A stretch of DNA of 64,000 nt from Proteiniborus ethanoligenes (GCF_900107485.1 NZ_FNQE01000010.1:30963-94962), one strand, 5' to 3'; shown: positions 7,129 through 17,035, counted from the first letter of the stretch. Numbers and translations are program-made. The notes: generated from the letters alone by a model not told the origin.

Positions 7129-8724
7129 TTAGTAAGTTATTGTTCTAGGTAAAACCTGAATGCTTTGTCTCTTAACGAATCTACCAAATCCAGGCTTTAC
7201 TTGAATTCCTCTAATGCCTCTTACATGCTTATCTATTACTTCTGGATGTTCCTTTCTATAGCTTCTTTCGTATTCAGCGCTATATAAGTTAGGGAAGTTT
7301 TTAAATATTTCTGGATATCTTTCTCTAACTCCTTCTGGATATTCATGAACTATAGTCTTTAGTTCTTCATCAGTTAGTGATGCTAATGTGCTTTCATCTA
7401 CGTCTTTATATACTAAATGTCCACGAACTATTGTTTTCTCTACTCTTCCTTGTAGCTCCATGCCTTCAAGTGGAGTATACCCACACATTGAAGCTTGTTT
7501 CTTAGGCTCTATAACCCATCTTTTATCTAGGTCAATTATAGTAAAGTCAGCATCTGAGCCTATGTGTAATGCACCTTTTTTAGGATATAATCCATAATGT
7601 TTAGCAGCATTAGTTGATAGGATATCTACTAGCTTGCTTAGTGAAATTCTTCCTTTATTGTATCCTTCGCTAACTATAACAGGCACCATAGTTTCAACTC
7701 CAGGTATTCCTGGGAATGCTGTCCATATATTTAAGCCTTCTTTTATCTTTTCACTTTCTAATTCATAAGGAGCATGGTCAGTAGCTATGAAATCAATACT
7801 TCCATTTCTAATTCCTTCCCACTGCTCTTCATTATCTCGTTTAGTTCTTAACGGTGGAGCTATCTTAGCATTTGCACCATGTATTGTCATAGACTCTTGA
7901 TAGTTTAAGGTTAAATAGTGAGGACAAGATTCTGAAGTTACGTTTAAGCCCCTCTTCTTTGCTTCTCCTACTAATTTTGCACCTATACCAGTACTCATGT
8001 GAACTATGTGTAGTCTAGCACCTGATGCTTCTGCAAAGCTAATGCCTAGTTCTATAGCAACTTTTTCAGCTAATTCCATTCTAGCTTCTGCCCAAGCTGG
8101 TCCGTCCATACGTCCTTCTTTTTGGAACTCTTTTACATAATAGTCACACATAGCAAAGTTTTCAGCATGAATTCCTATTGGAAGACCTGTTTTTGCAACC
8201 GCTCTAAATGCTTCATACATTTCAGGGTCAGTAACTCTTGGATAGGTTGGAACTGATGGAGTCATATAAACCTTAAATGCAACTACTCCATAATCAGCTT
8301 GTTCTTGAACATTGTGTAGCCAGCCTTCTCTTACATCTTCTCCAGTGACTCCACCCCACATAGCAAAGTCAACTAATGCTTGTGGCTGACATACGTCTAT
8401 TTTAAGCTTTAATTCATCAACACTTCTTGCTGATGGAACAGAACAACATGGCATATCTATAATTGTTGTAATTCCACCTGCTGCTGCTGCTGTTCCTGTT
8501 AAGAAATTCTCTCTATGAGGAAAGCCTTGATACATAAAGTGAGTATGTGAATCAATACATCCCGGTAAAGTAAGATGACCTCCAGCGTCTATAACGTTTT
8601 TAGCCTCTATTCCGTCAACACAGTCTGTAAATCCTGCTATTTTTTCATCTTTTACTAGAATATTAGTTAAAACAGTATTGTCCCCTTGAGGTATTCTAGC
8701 ATTTTTAAGAATCATATCATACAT
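7129..8724 (-). CDS. Hydantoinase/allantoinase-type amidohydrolase (candidate xanthine amidohydrolase)
   Basis: 531 residues of the dihydropyrimidinase/allantoinase branch of the amidohydrolases. Metal-site residues are all present: His60 and His62 in DSHTHF, carbamylatable Lys151 in AFKVYMTP, His186 in GIHAEN, His242 in HIVHMS and Asp316 in IATDHAPY. Allantoinases are near 450 aa; this protein has an extra C-terminal 80-90 residues (from about 441) that I do not recognise. The family hydrolyses cyclic amides (hydantoins, dihydropyrimidines, allantoin). Ring opening of xanthine to 4-ureido-5-imidazolecarboxylate is the same chemistry and is the first committed step of clostridial purine fermentation, so this is the leading candidate. 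Allantoinase is the main alternative. Confidence 0.88.
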   Translation of the reverse strand: MYDMILKNARIPQGDNTVLTNILVKDEKIAGFTDCVDGIEAKNVIDAGGHLTLPGCIDSHTHFMYQGFPHRENFLTGTAAAAGGITTIIDMPCCSVPSARSVDELKLKIDVCQPQALVDFAMWGGVTGEDVREGWLHNVQEQADYGVVAFKVYMTPSVPTYPRVTDPEMYEAFRAVAKTGLPIGIHAENFAMCDYYVKEFQKEGRMDGPAWAEARMELAEKVAIELGISFAEASGARLHIVHMSTGIGAKLVGEAKKRGLNVTSESCPHYLTLNYQESMTIHGANAKIAPPLRTKRDNEEQWEGIRNGSIDFIATDHAPYELESEKIKEGLNIWTAFPGIPGVETMVPVIVSEGYNKGRISLSKLVDILSTNAAKHYGLYPKKGALHIGSDADFTIIDLDKRWVIEPKKQASMCGYTPLEGMELQGRVEKTIVRGHLVYKDVDESTLASLTDEELKTIVHEYPEGVRERYPEIFKNFPNLYSAEYERSYRKEHPEVIDKHVRGIRGIQVKPGFGRFVKRQSIQVLPRTITY

Positions 8725-8781
8725 CTTTTTTTCCTCCTTTTTATTGTAATTTACAGCTTGATATCGTTTTCACGTTTTTTA

Positions 8782-8814
8782 ACAAACTGGAGAGTCTAAC
8801 TCTCCTAGTTTGTC
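8782..8814 (-). terminator. Terminator-like hairpin after formate-THF ligase
   Basis: ACAAACT(A)GGAGAGT pairs with ACTCTCCAGTTTGT around a TAG loop, followed on the minus strand by TTAAAAAACG; the plus strand is followed by a longer T-run. It separates the fhs gene from the amidohydrolase gene, so the C1 genes and the ring-opening genes are probably on partly separate transcripts. Confidence 0.6.
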
Positions 8815-8822
8815 AATATTTT

Positions 8823-10493
8823 TTAGAACAATCCAACTATGGTACCATCTGGAAGAATATCCATTTTATTTGCTGCTGGTACTTTTGGTAATCCTGGCAT
8901 TGTCATAACTTCTCCTGTAAGTGCTACTATAAATCCTGCACCTGCTGACAATCTTAATTCTCTTACAGTTATATTAAATCCTGATGGTCTTCCTAACAAT
9001 GATGCATCATCTGATAAAGAGTATTGAGTTTTTGCCATACATATAGGCATCTTGTCTAATCCTAGTCCCTCTAGTGTCTTTATCATTTTTTCTGCACCTT
9101 TTGTAAATGTAACTCCGTCAGCACCATATACTTCTTTTGCTATTTTCTCAATTTTTTCTTTTATTGGTAGCTCAACATCGTATAATGTTTTGAAGTTTGA
9201 TTCTTTACTTTCTACTACTTCTATTACCTTTTTAGCTAGTTCAACTCCACCTTCTCCACCATTTGCCCACACATCTGATATTGCTACCTCTGCTCCTAGA
9301 GCTTTTACCTTTTGGAATACTAGGTCCAGCTCTGCCTGTGTATCTGTCGGGAATTTGTTTATTGCTACTACTGATGGAACTCCAAACTTCCCTACGTTTT
9401 CTATGTGTTTTTCTAGGTTTTCTAATCCTTTCTCTAATGCATTTAGATTTTCTGTACCTAGGTCAGCTTTTGCTACTCCTCCATGCATCTTTAATGCTCT
9501 TACTGTAGCTACTATTACTGCTGCCGCTGGTTTTAAGCCTGCAAATCTACATTTTATATCGAAGAACTTTTCTGCACCTAGGTCAGCACCAAATCCTGCT
9601 TCTGTAACTGCATAGTCTCCTAGCTTTAATGCCATTTTAGTTGCTAATATGCTGTTACATCCATGAGCAATATTGGCAAATGGACCTCCGTGAATTAATG
9701 CTGGTGTATTCTCAAGAGTTTGCACTAGGTTTGGTTTTATTGCATCTTTTAATATTAGTGCCAAAGCTCCAGTTGCTTCTAAGTCTTTTGCTCTTACTGG
9801 CTCTCCCTCTAGATTGTATGCTACCACCATGTTACCTAATCTTTCTTTTAAATCGTCTAAATCATTAGCTAAACATAAGATAGCCATTATCTCTGATGCT
9901 ACTGTTATGTCAAATCCATCCTGCCTTGGAACGCCTTCTGTTCTTCCGCCCAAGCCAATAACTATATTTCTTAGTGCACGGTCGTTCATATCAACTACTC
10001 TTTTCCATGCAATTCTTCTTGTGTCTATGTTAAGTGCGTTTCCTTGATGTATATGGTTATCTAGTAATGCAGCTAGTAAGCTATGTGCTGATGTAATTGC
10101 ATGGAAGTCTCCTGTAAAGTGTAGGTTTATGTCCTCCATTGGAACTACTTGTGCATATCCTCCACCTGCTGCTCCACCCTTTACTCCAAAAGATGGTCCT
10201 AAAGATGGTTCTCTTAATGCTGTTATAGTTTTTTTACCTAATTTGTTAAGACCCATGCTTAAGCCTATGTTTGTTGTTGTCTTACCTTCTCCCGCTGGAG
10301 TAGGATTTATCGCTGTTACTAATATTAATTTTCCATCTGGTTTGTCCTTTAGTCTGTCAAATACCCCTAATGATACTTTTGCTTTATACTTTCCATATAA
10401 CTCTAACTCATCTTCTAATAGTCCTATGCTTTCTGCCACTTCTGATATAGGCTTCATTGTAGCTTCTTGTGCTATTTGAACATCTGTTTTCAC
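8823..10493 (-). CDS. fhs: Formate-tetrahydrofolate ligase
   Basis: 556 residues, the full length of the family. The P-loop-like segment [20 protein letters not shown] lies near residues 64-83, and [19 protein letters not shown] follows, both diagnostic. The enzyme interconverts formate plus THF plus ATP with 10-formyl-THF. Start is GTG with AGGAGGAG 8 nt upstream. Running in the ATP-forming direction, it would turn formyl-THF derived from formiminoglycine into formate and ATP, the classic energy-yielding step of purine-fermenting clostridia. The formiminotransferase gene is immediately upstream. Confidence 0.98.
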   Translation of the reverse strand: MKTDVQIAQEATMKPISEVAESIGLLEDELELYGKYKAKVSLGVFDRLKDKPDGKLILVTAINPTPAGEGKTTTNIGLSMGLNKLGKKTITALREPSLGPSFGVKGGAAGGGYAQVVPMEDINLHFTGDFHAITSAHSLLAALLDNHIHQGNALNIDTRRIAWKRVVDMNDRALRNIVIGLGGRTEGVPRQDGFDITVASEIMAILCLANDLDDLKERLGNMVVAYNLEGEPVRAKDLEATGALALILKDAIKPNLVQTLENTPALIHGGPFANIAHGCNSILATKMALKLGDYAVTEAGFGADLGAEKFFDIKCRFAGLKPAAAVIVATVRALKMHGGVAKADLGTENLNALEKGLENLEKHIENVGKFGVPSVVAINKFPTDTQAELDLVFQKVKALGAEVAISDVWANGGEGGVELAKKVIEVVESKESNFKTLYDVELPIKEKIEKIAKEVYGADGVTFTKGAEKMIKTLEGLGLDKMPICMAKTQYSLSDDASLLGRPSGFNITVRELRLSAGAGFIVALTGEVMTMPGLPKVPAANKMDILPDGTIVGLF

Positions 10494-10592
10494 TAAGCTT
10501 TCTCCTCCTCAGGTTTATTTTCTATATTTACTATATTTCTTTTTATATTATCCTATGGAACCGAGATTGTACCCTTAACTAAAGGAGTTTAA

Positions 10593-11537
10593 TTACTCCA
10601 TTAAATGTGTTTCTAATATTTGGTCTCTTCTAAATCCTTCTAATCCTAAGTAGTATTCTAATGAATTTATAATATATTCAAGCTTTATTGGCCCTACTAC
10701 CTCTGAGCCTGTTACTGGTATTCCATATCTTGCTGCTTCTTGTTTTACTAACTCAAACACTCTATACATTGGAGTGTTTTGGCAATCAAACATATTTACC
10801 GATACTACTACTCCTTCTCTTTCTGGGAACTTGATTCCGACTGCTCTTGTTGTTGAGAATCCACCACTTGGTCCTCTAACTGCTTTAGCTATTTTCTTTG
10901 CTATTTCTAGATTTTCTGTTGCTAAAAACACATTATATGCTGTCAGCCCTTCAGCTTCTGCACTTACTATTGTAGCTCCTGCTTTGTCACTTAGTAAGCC
11001 ATCCTTGCTTAGGTCTGGTTTTCTTGATTCATATTCTACTTTTCTTGATTCATCATCTTTTATTTCTTTTAATAAAGCATTTAATCCTTCATATTGTCCT
11101 TTTCTAATAAAAGCTAAGGCTTTTCTTTCTTCTGTTCTCGCATTTTCAGCTGCAAAGAATACAGGTACTCCTGTTTTTTCATGTAACTCATGTCCTATTT
11201 CTTCTGCTAGCTTTACACATTCTTCTACTGTAATATTTTTGAATGGGAATAGAGGTATAGTGTCTTGTGAGCCTATTCTTGGATGTGTTCCTTTTTGCTC
11301 TTCCATATTGATTAGTTCTATGGATTTTGCAGCCATATTAAGAAGTGCTACTTTTAGCGGTGCTGGTTCTCCTATAATTGTAACAACTGTTCTGTTAAAG
11401 TCATGCTCTGGTTCATAGCTTACTAGCTTTACACCTTCTACCTTTCTAACTTCTTCTACAACTGCTTCAATTACTTCTTTTCTTCTTCCGTCACTAAAAT
11501 TAGGTACTGCTAAGATATACTGTTTTTCTGCAGACAT
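10593..11537 (-). CDS. ftcD: Formiminotransferase (glutamate/glycine formiminotransferase family)
   Basis: 314 residues matching the formiminotransferase half of FTCD: AVPNFSDGRRKEVIEAV at the N-terminus, THPRIGSQDTIPLFPF with the catalytic His region, and VRGPSGGFSTTRAVG. The cyclodeaminase half is absent; a separate cyclodeaminase gene lies at 14627-15265. The family moves a formimino group to THF, usually from formiminoglutamate. In this purine setting the donor should be formiminoglycine, releasing glycine; that is inference. AGGAGG spacing supports the ATG. It is the first gene of the long minus-strand C1/purine operon. Confidence 0.95.
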   Translation of the reverse strand: MSAEKQYILAVPNFSDGRRKEVIEAVVEEVRKVEGVKLVSYEPEHDFNRTVVTIIGEPAPLKVALLNMAAKSIELINMEEQKGTHPRIGSQDTIPLFPFKNITVEECVKLAEEIGHELHEKTGVPVFFAAENARTEERKALAFIRKGQYEGLNALLKEIKDDESRKVEYESRKPDLSKDGLLSDKAGATIVSAEAEGLTAYNVFLATENLEIAKKIAKAVRGPSGGFSTTRAVGIKFPEREGVVVSVNMFDCQNTPMYRVFELVKQEAARYGIPVTGSEVVGPIKLEYIINSLEYYLGLEGFRRDQILETHLME

Positions 11538-12141
11538 TTACATTCCTCCTTATTTATTTAAACAACATTTTAATAATTATTAATTTTAATAGTTGTTTTT
11601 TATCCAAATGCTGTAATCTTATCTCCTTTAAATTTATAATACCATAAACATTAGTCATTTACCTTTGTTGGTTTTATATAAATCATTAGTATTTTTAAAC
11701 AAATTTTTGCAAGGAATTTTGTATAACATTGACAACCTGAATCTGGCCTTAAACTAAGGTTTTTCTTCTATGCGTTTATCCTTCTAAATTTTTTGATTTT
11801 TTTCGTTGTTTTCTGCACCATCAATCCTTAATTAATTTATCTGTTCTATTTTTTTGTTAATAATCAATGAACCATTATTATATATTTAAATGTATAATAG
11901 GATTGAATGGTAAAATATAAGTATCTTATCTAAAAGAGAGTAAAATAACGTAATTATGTTATAATAAAAAAAAGATTAATATCTCTCAAAATATTATGTG
12001 CTATTTCCTAATATTAGATACAAATGATCTGCTATATTTTTTACCCATTATTTAGTTAAAATAACTGTTGGATTTTTATTTCTATGGGTAGTTAATAAAA
12101 TAAGTACAAGTAAATTATAATTAAAGGAAGGAGTGTTAATA
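11538..12141. other. Divergent intergenic region
   Basis: About 600 bp of A+T-rich DNA between the minus-strand formiminotransferase operon and the plus-strand cyclase-family gene. It must hold promoters for both. A TTGACA occurs at 11729 and many TATAAT-like hexamers occur near 11880-11960, but I cannot assign a convincing pair. No purine, THF or glycine riboswitch pattern was recognised. It is a logical place for operators of the PucR regulator encoded nearby. Confidence 0.4.
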
Positions 12142-12837
12142 ATGAGTTTAAAGCTTATTGATTTGACCCAAGATATTTATGAGGGAATGCCTTTATATGG
12201 TATCCATCAAAAAACCTTTATTATGACAAATCAAACACATGAGCAAAATCAAAAAGCCACAGGAAGCCCAACTTTAGGTTTTTATGCTAGAAACATTCTT
12301 ATGAGTGAGCATTGCGGTACTCATAGTGATGCTGTTTTAGAATTCAAGCCAGGTGGTGCTGATATTATCGAAATGCCAATAGAGTGCTTTTATGGAAGTG
12401 CTATATGTGTAGATTTAACTCACATAAGATATCCTGATTACATAGAGGTTAAAGACTTAAAGCAAGCTTTGGCTAAATCTGGACAGGAAATTAGAAAAGG
12501 AGATATATTCCTTATGTATACTGGCTTATATAACAGAAGCTATGGTACGCCAGCGTATGAAAACTACTATACTGGATTAAGCTATGATGCTGCAAAGTGG
12601 CTTGCTGAGCAAGGAGTTGTAAATATAGGTGTGGATGCACCTGCTATAGATCAAACTCCTGATGATTTGAATTTTTCTGGGCACTTGGTTTGTGGTGAAT
12701 ATAATATTACTAACACAGAAAATCTTTGCAATTTAGATAAGGTTGTTAATAAGCGTTTCTTGTACTTTGGACTTCCTTTAAGAATACGTGGAGGTACTGG
12801 CTCCCCAATTCGTGCAGTTGCGTTGTTAGAAGAGTAA
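12142..12837 (+). CDS. Cyclase-family metal-dependent hydrolase (candidate imidazolonase)
   Basis: 231 residues of the cyclase/kynurenine-formamidase family, with the metal motif in SEHCGTHSDAVLEF and the later VGVDAPAIDQ segment. Members hydrolyse amides, including the cyclic amide of isatin. Start is ATG at 12142 (AAGGAAGGAG 8 nt upstream); a GTG 9 nt earlier is too near the site. It is transcribed away from the ftcD operon. Opening of 4-imidazolone to formiminoglycine is the step still lacking an enzyme in the neighbouring set, and this fold is chemically suitable. The functional link is inference; arylformamidase-like activity is the alternative. Confidence 0.82.
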   Translation: MSLKLIDLTQDIYEGMPLYGIHQKTFIMTNQTHEQNQKATGSPTLGFYARNILMSEHCGTHSDAVLEFKPGGADIIEMPIECFYGSAICVDLTHIRYPDYIEVKDLKQALAKSGQEIRKGDIFLMYTGLYNRSYGTPAYENYYTGLSYDAAKWLAEQGVVNIGVDAPAIDQTPDDLNFSGHLVCGEYNITNTENLCNLDKVVNKRFLYFGLPLRIRGGTGSPIRAVALLEE

Positions 12838-12838
12838 T

Positions 12839-12870
12839 AGCGGCCACTATTTGGCCGCTTTATTTTTTTA
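12839..12870. terminator. Bidirectional terminator between convergent genes
   Basis: AGCGGCCA and TGGCCGCT form a perfect 8-bp GC-rich stem with a CTATT loop, followed by TTATTTTTTT on the plus strand. It ends the cyclase gene and overlaps the last codons of the convergent PucR gene. Confidence 0.9.
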
Positions 12871-14533
12871 GTAGCTGTTTAATTTTCAGAGCAATTTCTA
12901 GGTTTAATCTATCACTAGGATTTTCTAGGCTCATTTTAGTTATTTCATTTATCCTTTGTATTCTATATAGTACTGTATTGTAATGTGTATATAGAAAGTC
13001 TGACATTTTCTTTAAATTCCCATTGTTTTCAAAAAAGGCTTCTAGAGTTTTAACTAGCTCTGTTGACTTTTTTTCGTCATACTCAACTAGTGGCTTTAGT
13101 GTTGTGTTATAGAATTTTATCAATTCATCTTCTATATTATCTTGACATAATATTTTAAATATTCCTAAATGCTCAAAGCTTGTAATAGCATTTTGATTCA
13201 ATATCTTTCCAGTACTTATGGCTTTTACCGAATCAAGATAGCTGTTATTAAAGTTCTCTAAGCCTTCATAAGGTCTTCCGATACCTATTCTAAAATCCAA
13301 ATTGTTGAATTTTTCAATTATCTCTTGAAACTTCTTATTTATTTCTTCTATTAAAATATCTAGCTTTGTATCTTTTTTTAATGATAATAGGATTTGTATC
13401 CGTTCAGTTTTACTTACTACTATACCATTAATTCCAAATTGTTTAATTATGTTTCTATCTATTAAATCATGAATTTTTGTTATGTAATGCTGCATTTCTC
13501 CCGAAGTAATATCTACTTTACTTAAATTCTCTTCTTTGCTCTTTATCTTTAGTGTTATGCTTAAAAACCTATCTTTTTTGTTTATATTGAAAAAAGAAGC
13601 TCTCTCTATGGCCTTTTCCACTCTTCTATCCTCAAGAGATATTAAATCCTCTAAAAATTCAGATTTGTATCTATTCTCTACTTCTCTAACAGAAAGAGCT
13701 TTAAGTATTTCAAGTGCCATAGTAGTTGAGGCAATTTCAAGAACAGATAAATCATAGCCACCTAAAGGTGTATTAATAGACCATGCAACTATATGCCCAT
13801 ATATACTATCCTTAGCAACTATAGGCAAAATCATTCTTTTTATGTATTTACCACCTATTAGCTCATTACTTTCTTCTAATTTTTTTTCCTTTGACCTATC
13901 TATATTAGGATCAAAAAACTTAGTCGCATTCTCTAATAGAAGCTCTTTTATTGAGTCATCTACATAATCAAACTGTACTATAGTTTCTTCTGGAAATTCA
14001 AACTTCACATAAACAGGATTTTTTACGCTATCACTTATTAGCTTAGTAATTTGATTTGAGTTTGCCCCTTTAAGCATAGCATCCATAAATTGTTCATAGA
14101 TTTTTTCTATTTTCTTTAATAGATAGGATTGTCTATTAAATATTTCATTAAATAAAGGAGTCATTATATCAGAAAGTGGTATTGAGTAGTGTAAATCTAT
14201 GATTGGAAAATTTAAATCATCTGCTAATTTAATTACTTCCTCTGGAAGTTCATTTAAATATGGATAAATTTTTATACCTATGCCTGCCAGCTTTTTTTTA
14301 GAGCATTCTCTAATAAGATTCTTTTGTTCTTCTATATTATCTTTCTTAAATGAATATGCAGTAGTTAAAAGCAATTCACCTTCATCTACCCAGCTTAGTA
14401 TATCAGGGTCAGCCATAACATTAACCTTTGATATAGTATTTCTAATGCCTTTAAACCCTGCTACCAGCTTGCAGTTTTTCATATATTCCATGTTTAAAGC
14501 ATCTTCTATAGTAATTCCATTTTGTCTACCCAT
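12860..14533 (-). CDS. PucR-family transcriptional regulator
   Basis: 557 residues in PucR layout: an N-terminal purine-catabolism domain (ITIEDALNMEYM, VMADPDILSWVDEGELLLTT), a middle GAF-like region and a C-terminal PucR HTH (FFENNGNLKKMSDFLYTHYN then VLYRIQRINEI). B. subtilis PucR controls purine catabolism genes, so position inside a purine locus is good support for a matching role. An AGGAGAGG site precedes ATG. It is convergent with the cyclase gene and upstream of nothing co-directional until the cyclodeaminase gene. The ligand is unknown; xanthine, a ureido intermediate or allantoin are possibilities. Confidence 0.88.
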   Translation of the reverse strand: MGRQNGITIEDALNMEYMKNCKLVAGFKGIRNTISKVNVMADPDILSWVDEGELLLTTAYSFKKDNIEEQKNLIRECSKKKLAGIGIKIYPYLNELPEEVIKLADDLNFPIIDLHYSIPLSDIMTPLFNEIFNRQSYLLKKIEKIYEQFMDAMLKGANSNQITKLISDSVKNPVYVKFEFPEETIVQFDYVDDSIKELLLENATKFFDPNIDRSKEKKLEESNELIGGKYIKRMILPIVAKDSIYGHIVAWSINTPLGGYDLSVLEIASTTMALEILKALSVREVENRYKSEFLEDLISLEDRRVEKAIERASFFNINKKDRFLSITLKIKSKEENLSKVDITSGEMQHYITKIHDLIDRNIIKQFGINGIVVSKTERIQILLSLKKDTKLDILIEEINKKFQEIIEKFNNLDFRIGIGRPYEGLENFNNSYLDSVKAISTGKILNQNAITSFEHLGIFKILCQDNIEDELIKFYNTTLKPLVEYDEKKSTELVKTLEAFFENNGNLKKMSDFLYTHYNTVLYRIQRINEITKMSLENPSDRLNLEIALKIKQLLKK

Positions 14534-14626
14534 TTTTATCCTCTCCTAAATAAAGGTTAGGTTATTTTAAATAAATACAAGATAAGGAGGTCAATAAATA
14601 ACCCCCCTACCTAAAAGCCCTAATAA

Positions 14627-15265
14627 TTATTGTAATTTTTCGTACACTATTTTTAATGTTTCTTCTTTAAGCTCTTTACCTTCTTTAAGTAATGCTTCAC
14701 ATTCTTTTTTAATTTCGGCAACAAAGGCTTGGTCGCTTATTCCACCTAGATTGATTAATACATTAAACAATGCCCCTTCTAACCCTGCACATGCAAGTAA
14801 TGCACCTACGCCAACGTCTGTTATGGCATTTGGATTGCCATATAAGCCAAATGCTTTTTGAAGCTTTAGTACTTCAAGAGATTCTTTAGCTGCATCTAGA
14901 GGAACTTCCATAGCTTTTTTTAGTGCTTCTTCCATAGCAGCTTTTCTAGTAGCCTTTTCTTCATCTGTTTCTTTTGGAAGCTTCATTGCGTCCATGTAAT
15001 CGTTAAATGCGGTTGTGTCTTCATCGATTAACTCGTTTAATCTTTGAATATGTCTTCCAACTTTTTCGAAGTTTCTGTCAATTATAGCCTTTTGATCTTC
15101 TTCTAAGGCATTATAAGCTTTTCTTCCTATTGTCAAGTTACCAACCATTGAAGTCAATGCAGCTCCTAAGCCACTTGCTAAAGCAGATACACTTCCGCCA
15201 CCTGGAGCTGGATCTTTACTAGCTACAGCAGCAACAAAATCCTTAACAGTCTTTTCAACTAACAT
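14627..15265 (-). CDS. fchA: Formimino-THF cyclodeaminase
   Basis: 212 residues of the cyclodeaminase/cyclohydrolase family. KDPAPGGGSVSALASGLG near residues 17-34 is the signature, and helical segments TEEDE-like (ELIDEDTTAFNDYMDAM) and GALLACAGLEGALFNVLIN match. It converts 5-formimino-THF to methenyl-THF with release of ammonia. A good AGGAGG site precedes ATG. It completes the C1 chain with the formiminotransferase and fhs genes of the same locus. Confidence 0.95.
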   Translation of the reverse strand: MLVEKTVKDFVAAVASKDPAPGGGSVSALASGLGAALTSMVGNLTIGRKAYNALEEDQKAIIDRNFEKVGRHIQRLNELIDEDTTAFNDYMDAMKLPKETDEEKATRKAAMEEALKKAMEVPLDAAKESLEVLKLQKAFGLYGNPNAITDVGVGALLACAGLEGALFNVLINLGGISDQAFVAEIKKECEALLKEGKELKEETLKIVYEKLQ

Positions 15266-15564
15266 CTTATTCCTCCTTAGATATTATGTATTTATTTTAT
15301 ATTGTTTATTAGATTACTACAATTTATTCATAGTTTATCATAACTCATAATCAAAGTCTATGTATAATTTTCATAACTAATTTCTTTAAAATACTCTCTT
15401 TTTCCAAAAAATTAATCACTATAAGCATTGACTTGACTAGCTTGAAGCTAATACTCCTTAATAATATTGTCTTTCCTTGCTTTAGTAAAAGAAGGTAAGC
15501 GTTTTCTTTTTATAAATATTTCAAATACTAATAAATATATATATTAAAGGAGGATTGCTTACAG
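15266..15564. other. Divergent intergenic region before the purine permease
   Basis: About 300 bp, A+T-rich. A small inverted repeat TAGCT-TGA-AGCTA lies at 15438-15450 just after a TTGACTTGAC stretch, and could be an operator. I looked for the conserved purine-riboswitch core upstream of the permease and did not see it. Confidence 0.35.
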
Positions 15565-16887
15565 ATGAGCTCAAGAAAAGATAATCAAAGGCAGGATATG
15601 AAAAGTACATCTGGATTGCTTTACAGAATTGATGATAAACCACCTATTTCAGTATCTATTCTTCTTGGTTTTCAAAATATTATAGCCGCTTTTGGAGGAA
15701 TAGTTGCAGTTCCTTTAGTTATAGCTGGTGCATTGAAGCTTCCAATCCAAGATACTGCTTTCCTTGTAAGTGCAGCTATTTTTGTTGCTAGTATTGCTAC
15801 TTTTATACAAGCACGAGGTTTTTGGAAAATCGGAGCAAGAGTTCCATGTATAATGGGAACTGATTTTACTTTTGTTGGTCCTTCTATCGCAGTAGGATCT
15901 ATAGCTGGACTGCCAGGGATTTTTGGTGCTACAATATTAGGGTCTTTTATTGAAATGATTATTAGCCGCTTCTTAAAACCACTAATGAAATACTTCCCTC
16001 CAGTTGTTACTGGAACAGTAGTTACTTTAATTGGTTTAACTTTATTACCAGTTTCAATGGATTGGGCTGCAGGTGGAGTTGGCTCTGCTGACTATGGTAG
16101 TCTTGCAAATATTGGAGTAGCTATTATTGTATTGCTAGTAATTGTTTTATTGAATAGATATGGAAAAGGTCTCATAAGCAGCGCTTCAATATTAATTGGT
16201 ATAATAGTAGGGTATATAATCAGCTATCCTTTAGGAATGCTTGATTTTACTCCTGTAGTTGAAGCTGGCTGGATAGAGCTTCCTACCTTATTCAAGTATG
16301 GAATTGACTTTAATCCCACTTACGTTATTCCTTTTATAGCTGCATATTTAGTTACATCTATTGAAACTGTGGGATGTCTAATAGCTATAGGAGAAGCTTC
16401 TGAAGTAGAGCTTACTAGTGACCAGCTTAGTGCGGGACTGCTAGCAGACGGCTTAGGAAGCTTTATAGCAGGCTTTTTCGGTGCTGGTGCCAATACATCC
16501 TTTAGCCAGAATGTAGGACTTATTCCTTTAACCAGAGTTGCAAGTAGATTTGTAATTGTAATAGCGGGTATACTTTTAATGCTACTTGGTCTATTTCCTA
16601 AATTTAGTACCTTAATAGCAATAATGCCTAATCCTGTATTAGGAGGAGCTGGTATTGTAATGTTTGGTGTAGTAGCTGCTTCTGGTATAAAGACTTTAGG
16701 TAGAGTTAAAGCAAACAACCGTAACCTGTTAATCATTGCAATTTCTGTTGCATTAGGTCTTGGAACAACTGTAAGACCTGATTTTTTAGGAAATTTACCT
16801 AGTATTCTAAAAAGCCTATTTTCTTCTGGAATTAGTACAGGAACTATAGTTGCTCTCCTTTTAAACATCATACTGAAAGAAGAATAA
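15565..16887 (+). CDS. NCS2-family xanthine/uracil permease
   Basis: 440 residues, about 12-14 hydrophobic segments. Diagnostic NCS2 motifs are TSIETVGCLIAIGEAS (the substrate-binding Glu helix) and FSQNVGLIPLTRVASR. The QNVGLI...TRVASR form resembles xanthine/urate carriers more than uracil carriers. AAAGGAGG lies about 11 nt before ATG. The protein sits in the cytoplasmic membrane and should bring purine bases in with protons. Next gene is a formate channel, pairing substrate uptake with product export. Confidence 0.93.
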   Translation: MSSRKDNQRQDMKSTSGLLYRIDDKPPISVSILLGFQNIIAAFGGIVAVPLVIAGALKLPIQDTAFLVSAAIFVASIATFIQARGFWKIGARVPCIMGTDFTFVGPSIAVGSIAGLPGIFGATILGSFIEMIISRFLKPLMKYFPPVVTGTVVTLIGLTLLPVSMDWAAGGVGSADYGSLANIGVAIIVLLVIVLLNRYGKGLISSASILIGIIVGYIISYPLGMLDFTPVVEAGWIELPTLFKYGIDFNPTYVIPFIAAYLVTSIETVGCLIAIGEASEVELTSDQLSAGLLADGLGSFIAGFFGAGANTSFSQNVGLIPLTRVASRFVIVIAGILLMLLGLFPKFSTLIAIMPNPVLGGAGIVMFGVVAASGIKTLGRVKANNRNLLIIAISVALGLGTTVRPDFLGNLPSILKSLFSSGISTGTIVALLLNIILKEE

Positions 16888-17035
16888 AGATTAGATTATT
16901 ATTTAGATTTTATTAAGCATTTTACTTATATAAATAATTTAGATTCTTTATTTATTTTGCTTGTTTATAGATTAGTTATATGCTATATTCTCATATAGTG
17001 ATAGTTAAATAATTAACTTTTCAGGAGGATATTTT

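Noticed and set aside
9052..9615. Long plus-strand open frame opposite fhs
   Set aside because: It is antisense to a fully conserved fhs, is Ser/Pro/Phe-rich as expected of a reverse-frame shadow, and has no matching family.
10494..10592. THF riboswitch upstream of fhs
   Set aside because: The gap is about 100 nt and lacks the conserved segments I would expect; only a weak GGAGT/ACTCC hairpin is present.
10774..11418. 214-codon plus-strand open frame opposite ftcD
   Set aside because: Antisense to a conserved formiminotransferase, low-complexity Ser/Leu content and no ribosome site.
15266..15564. Purine riboswitch upstream of the permease
   Set aside because: The conserved three-way-junction core was not found on the plus strand.
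16320..16871. Minus-strand open frame opposite the NCS2 permease
   Set aside because: Shadow of a conserved membrane protein gene; no recognisable domain.
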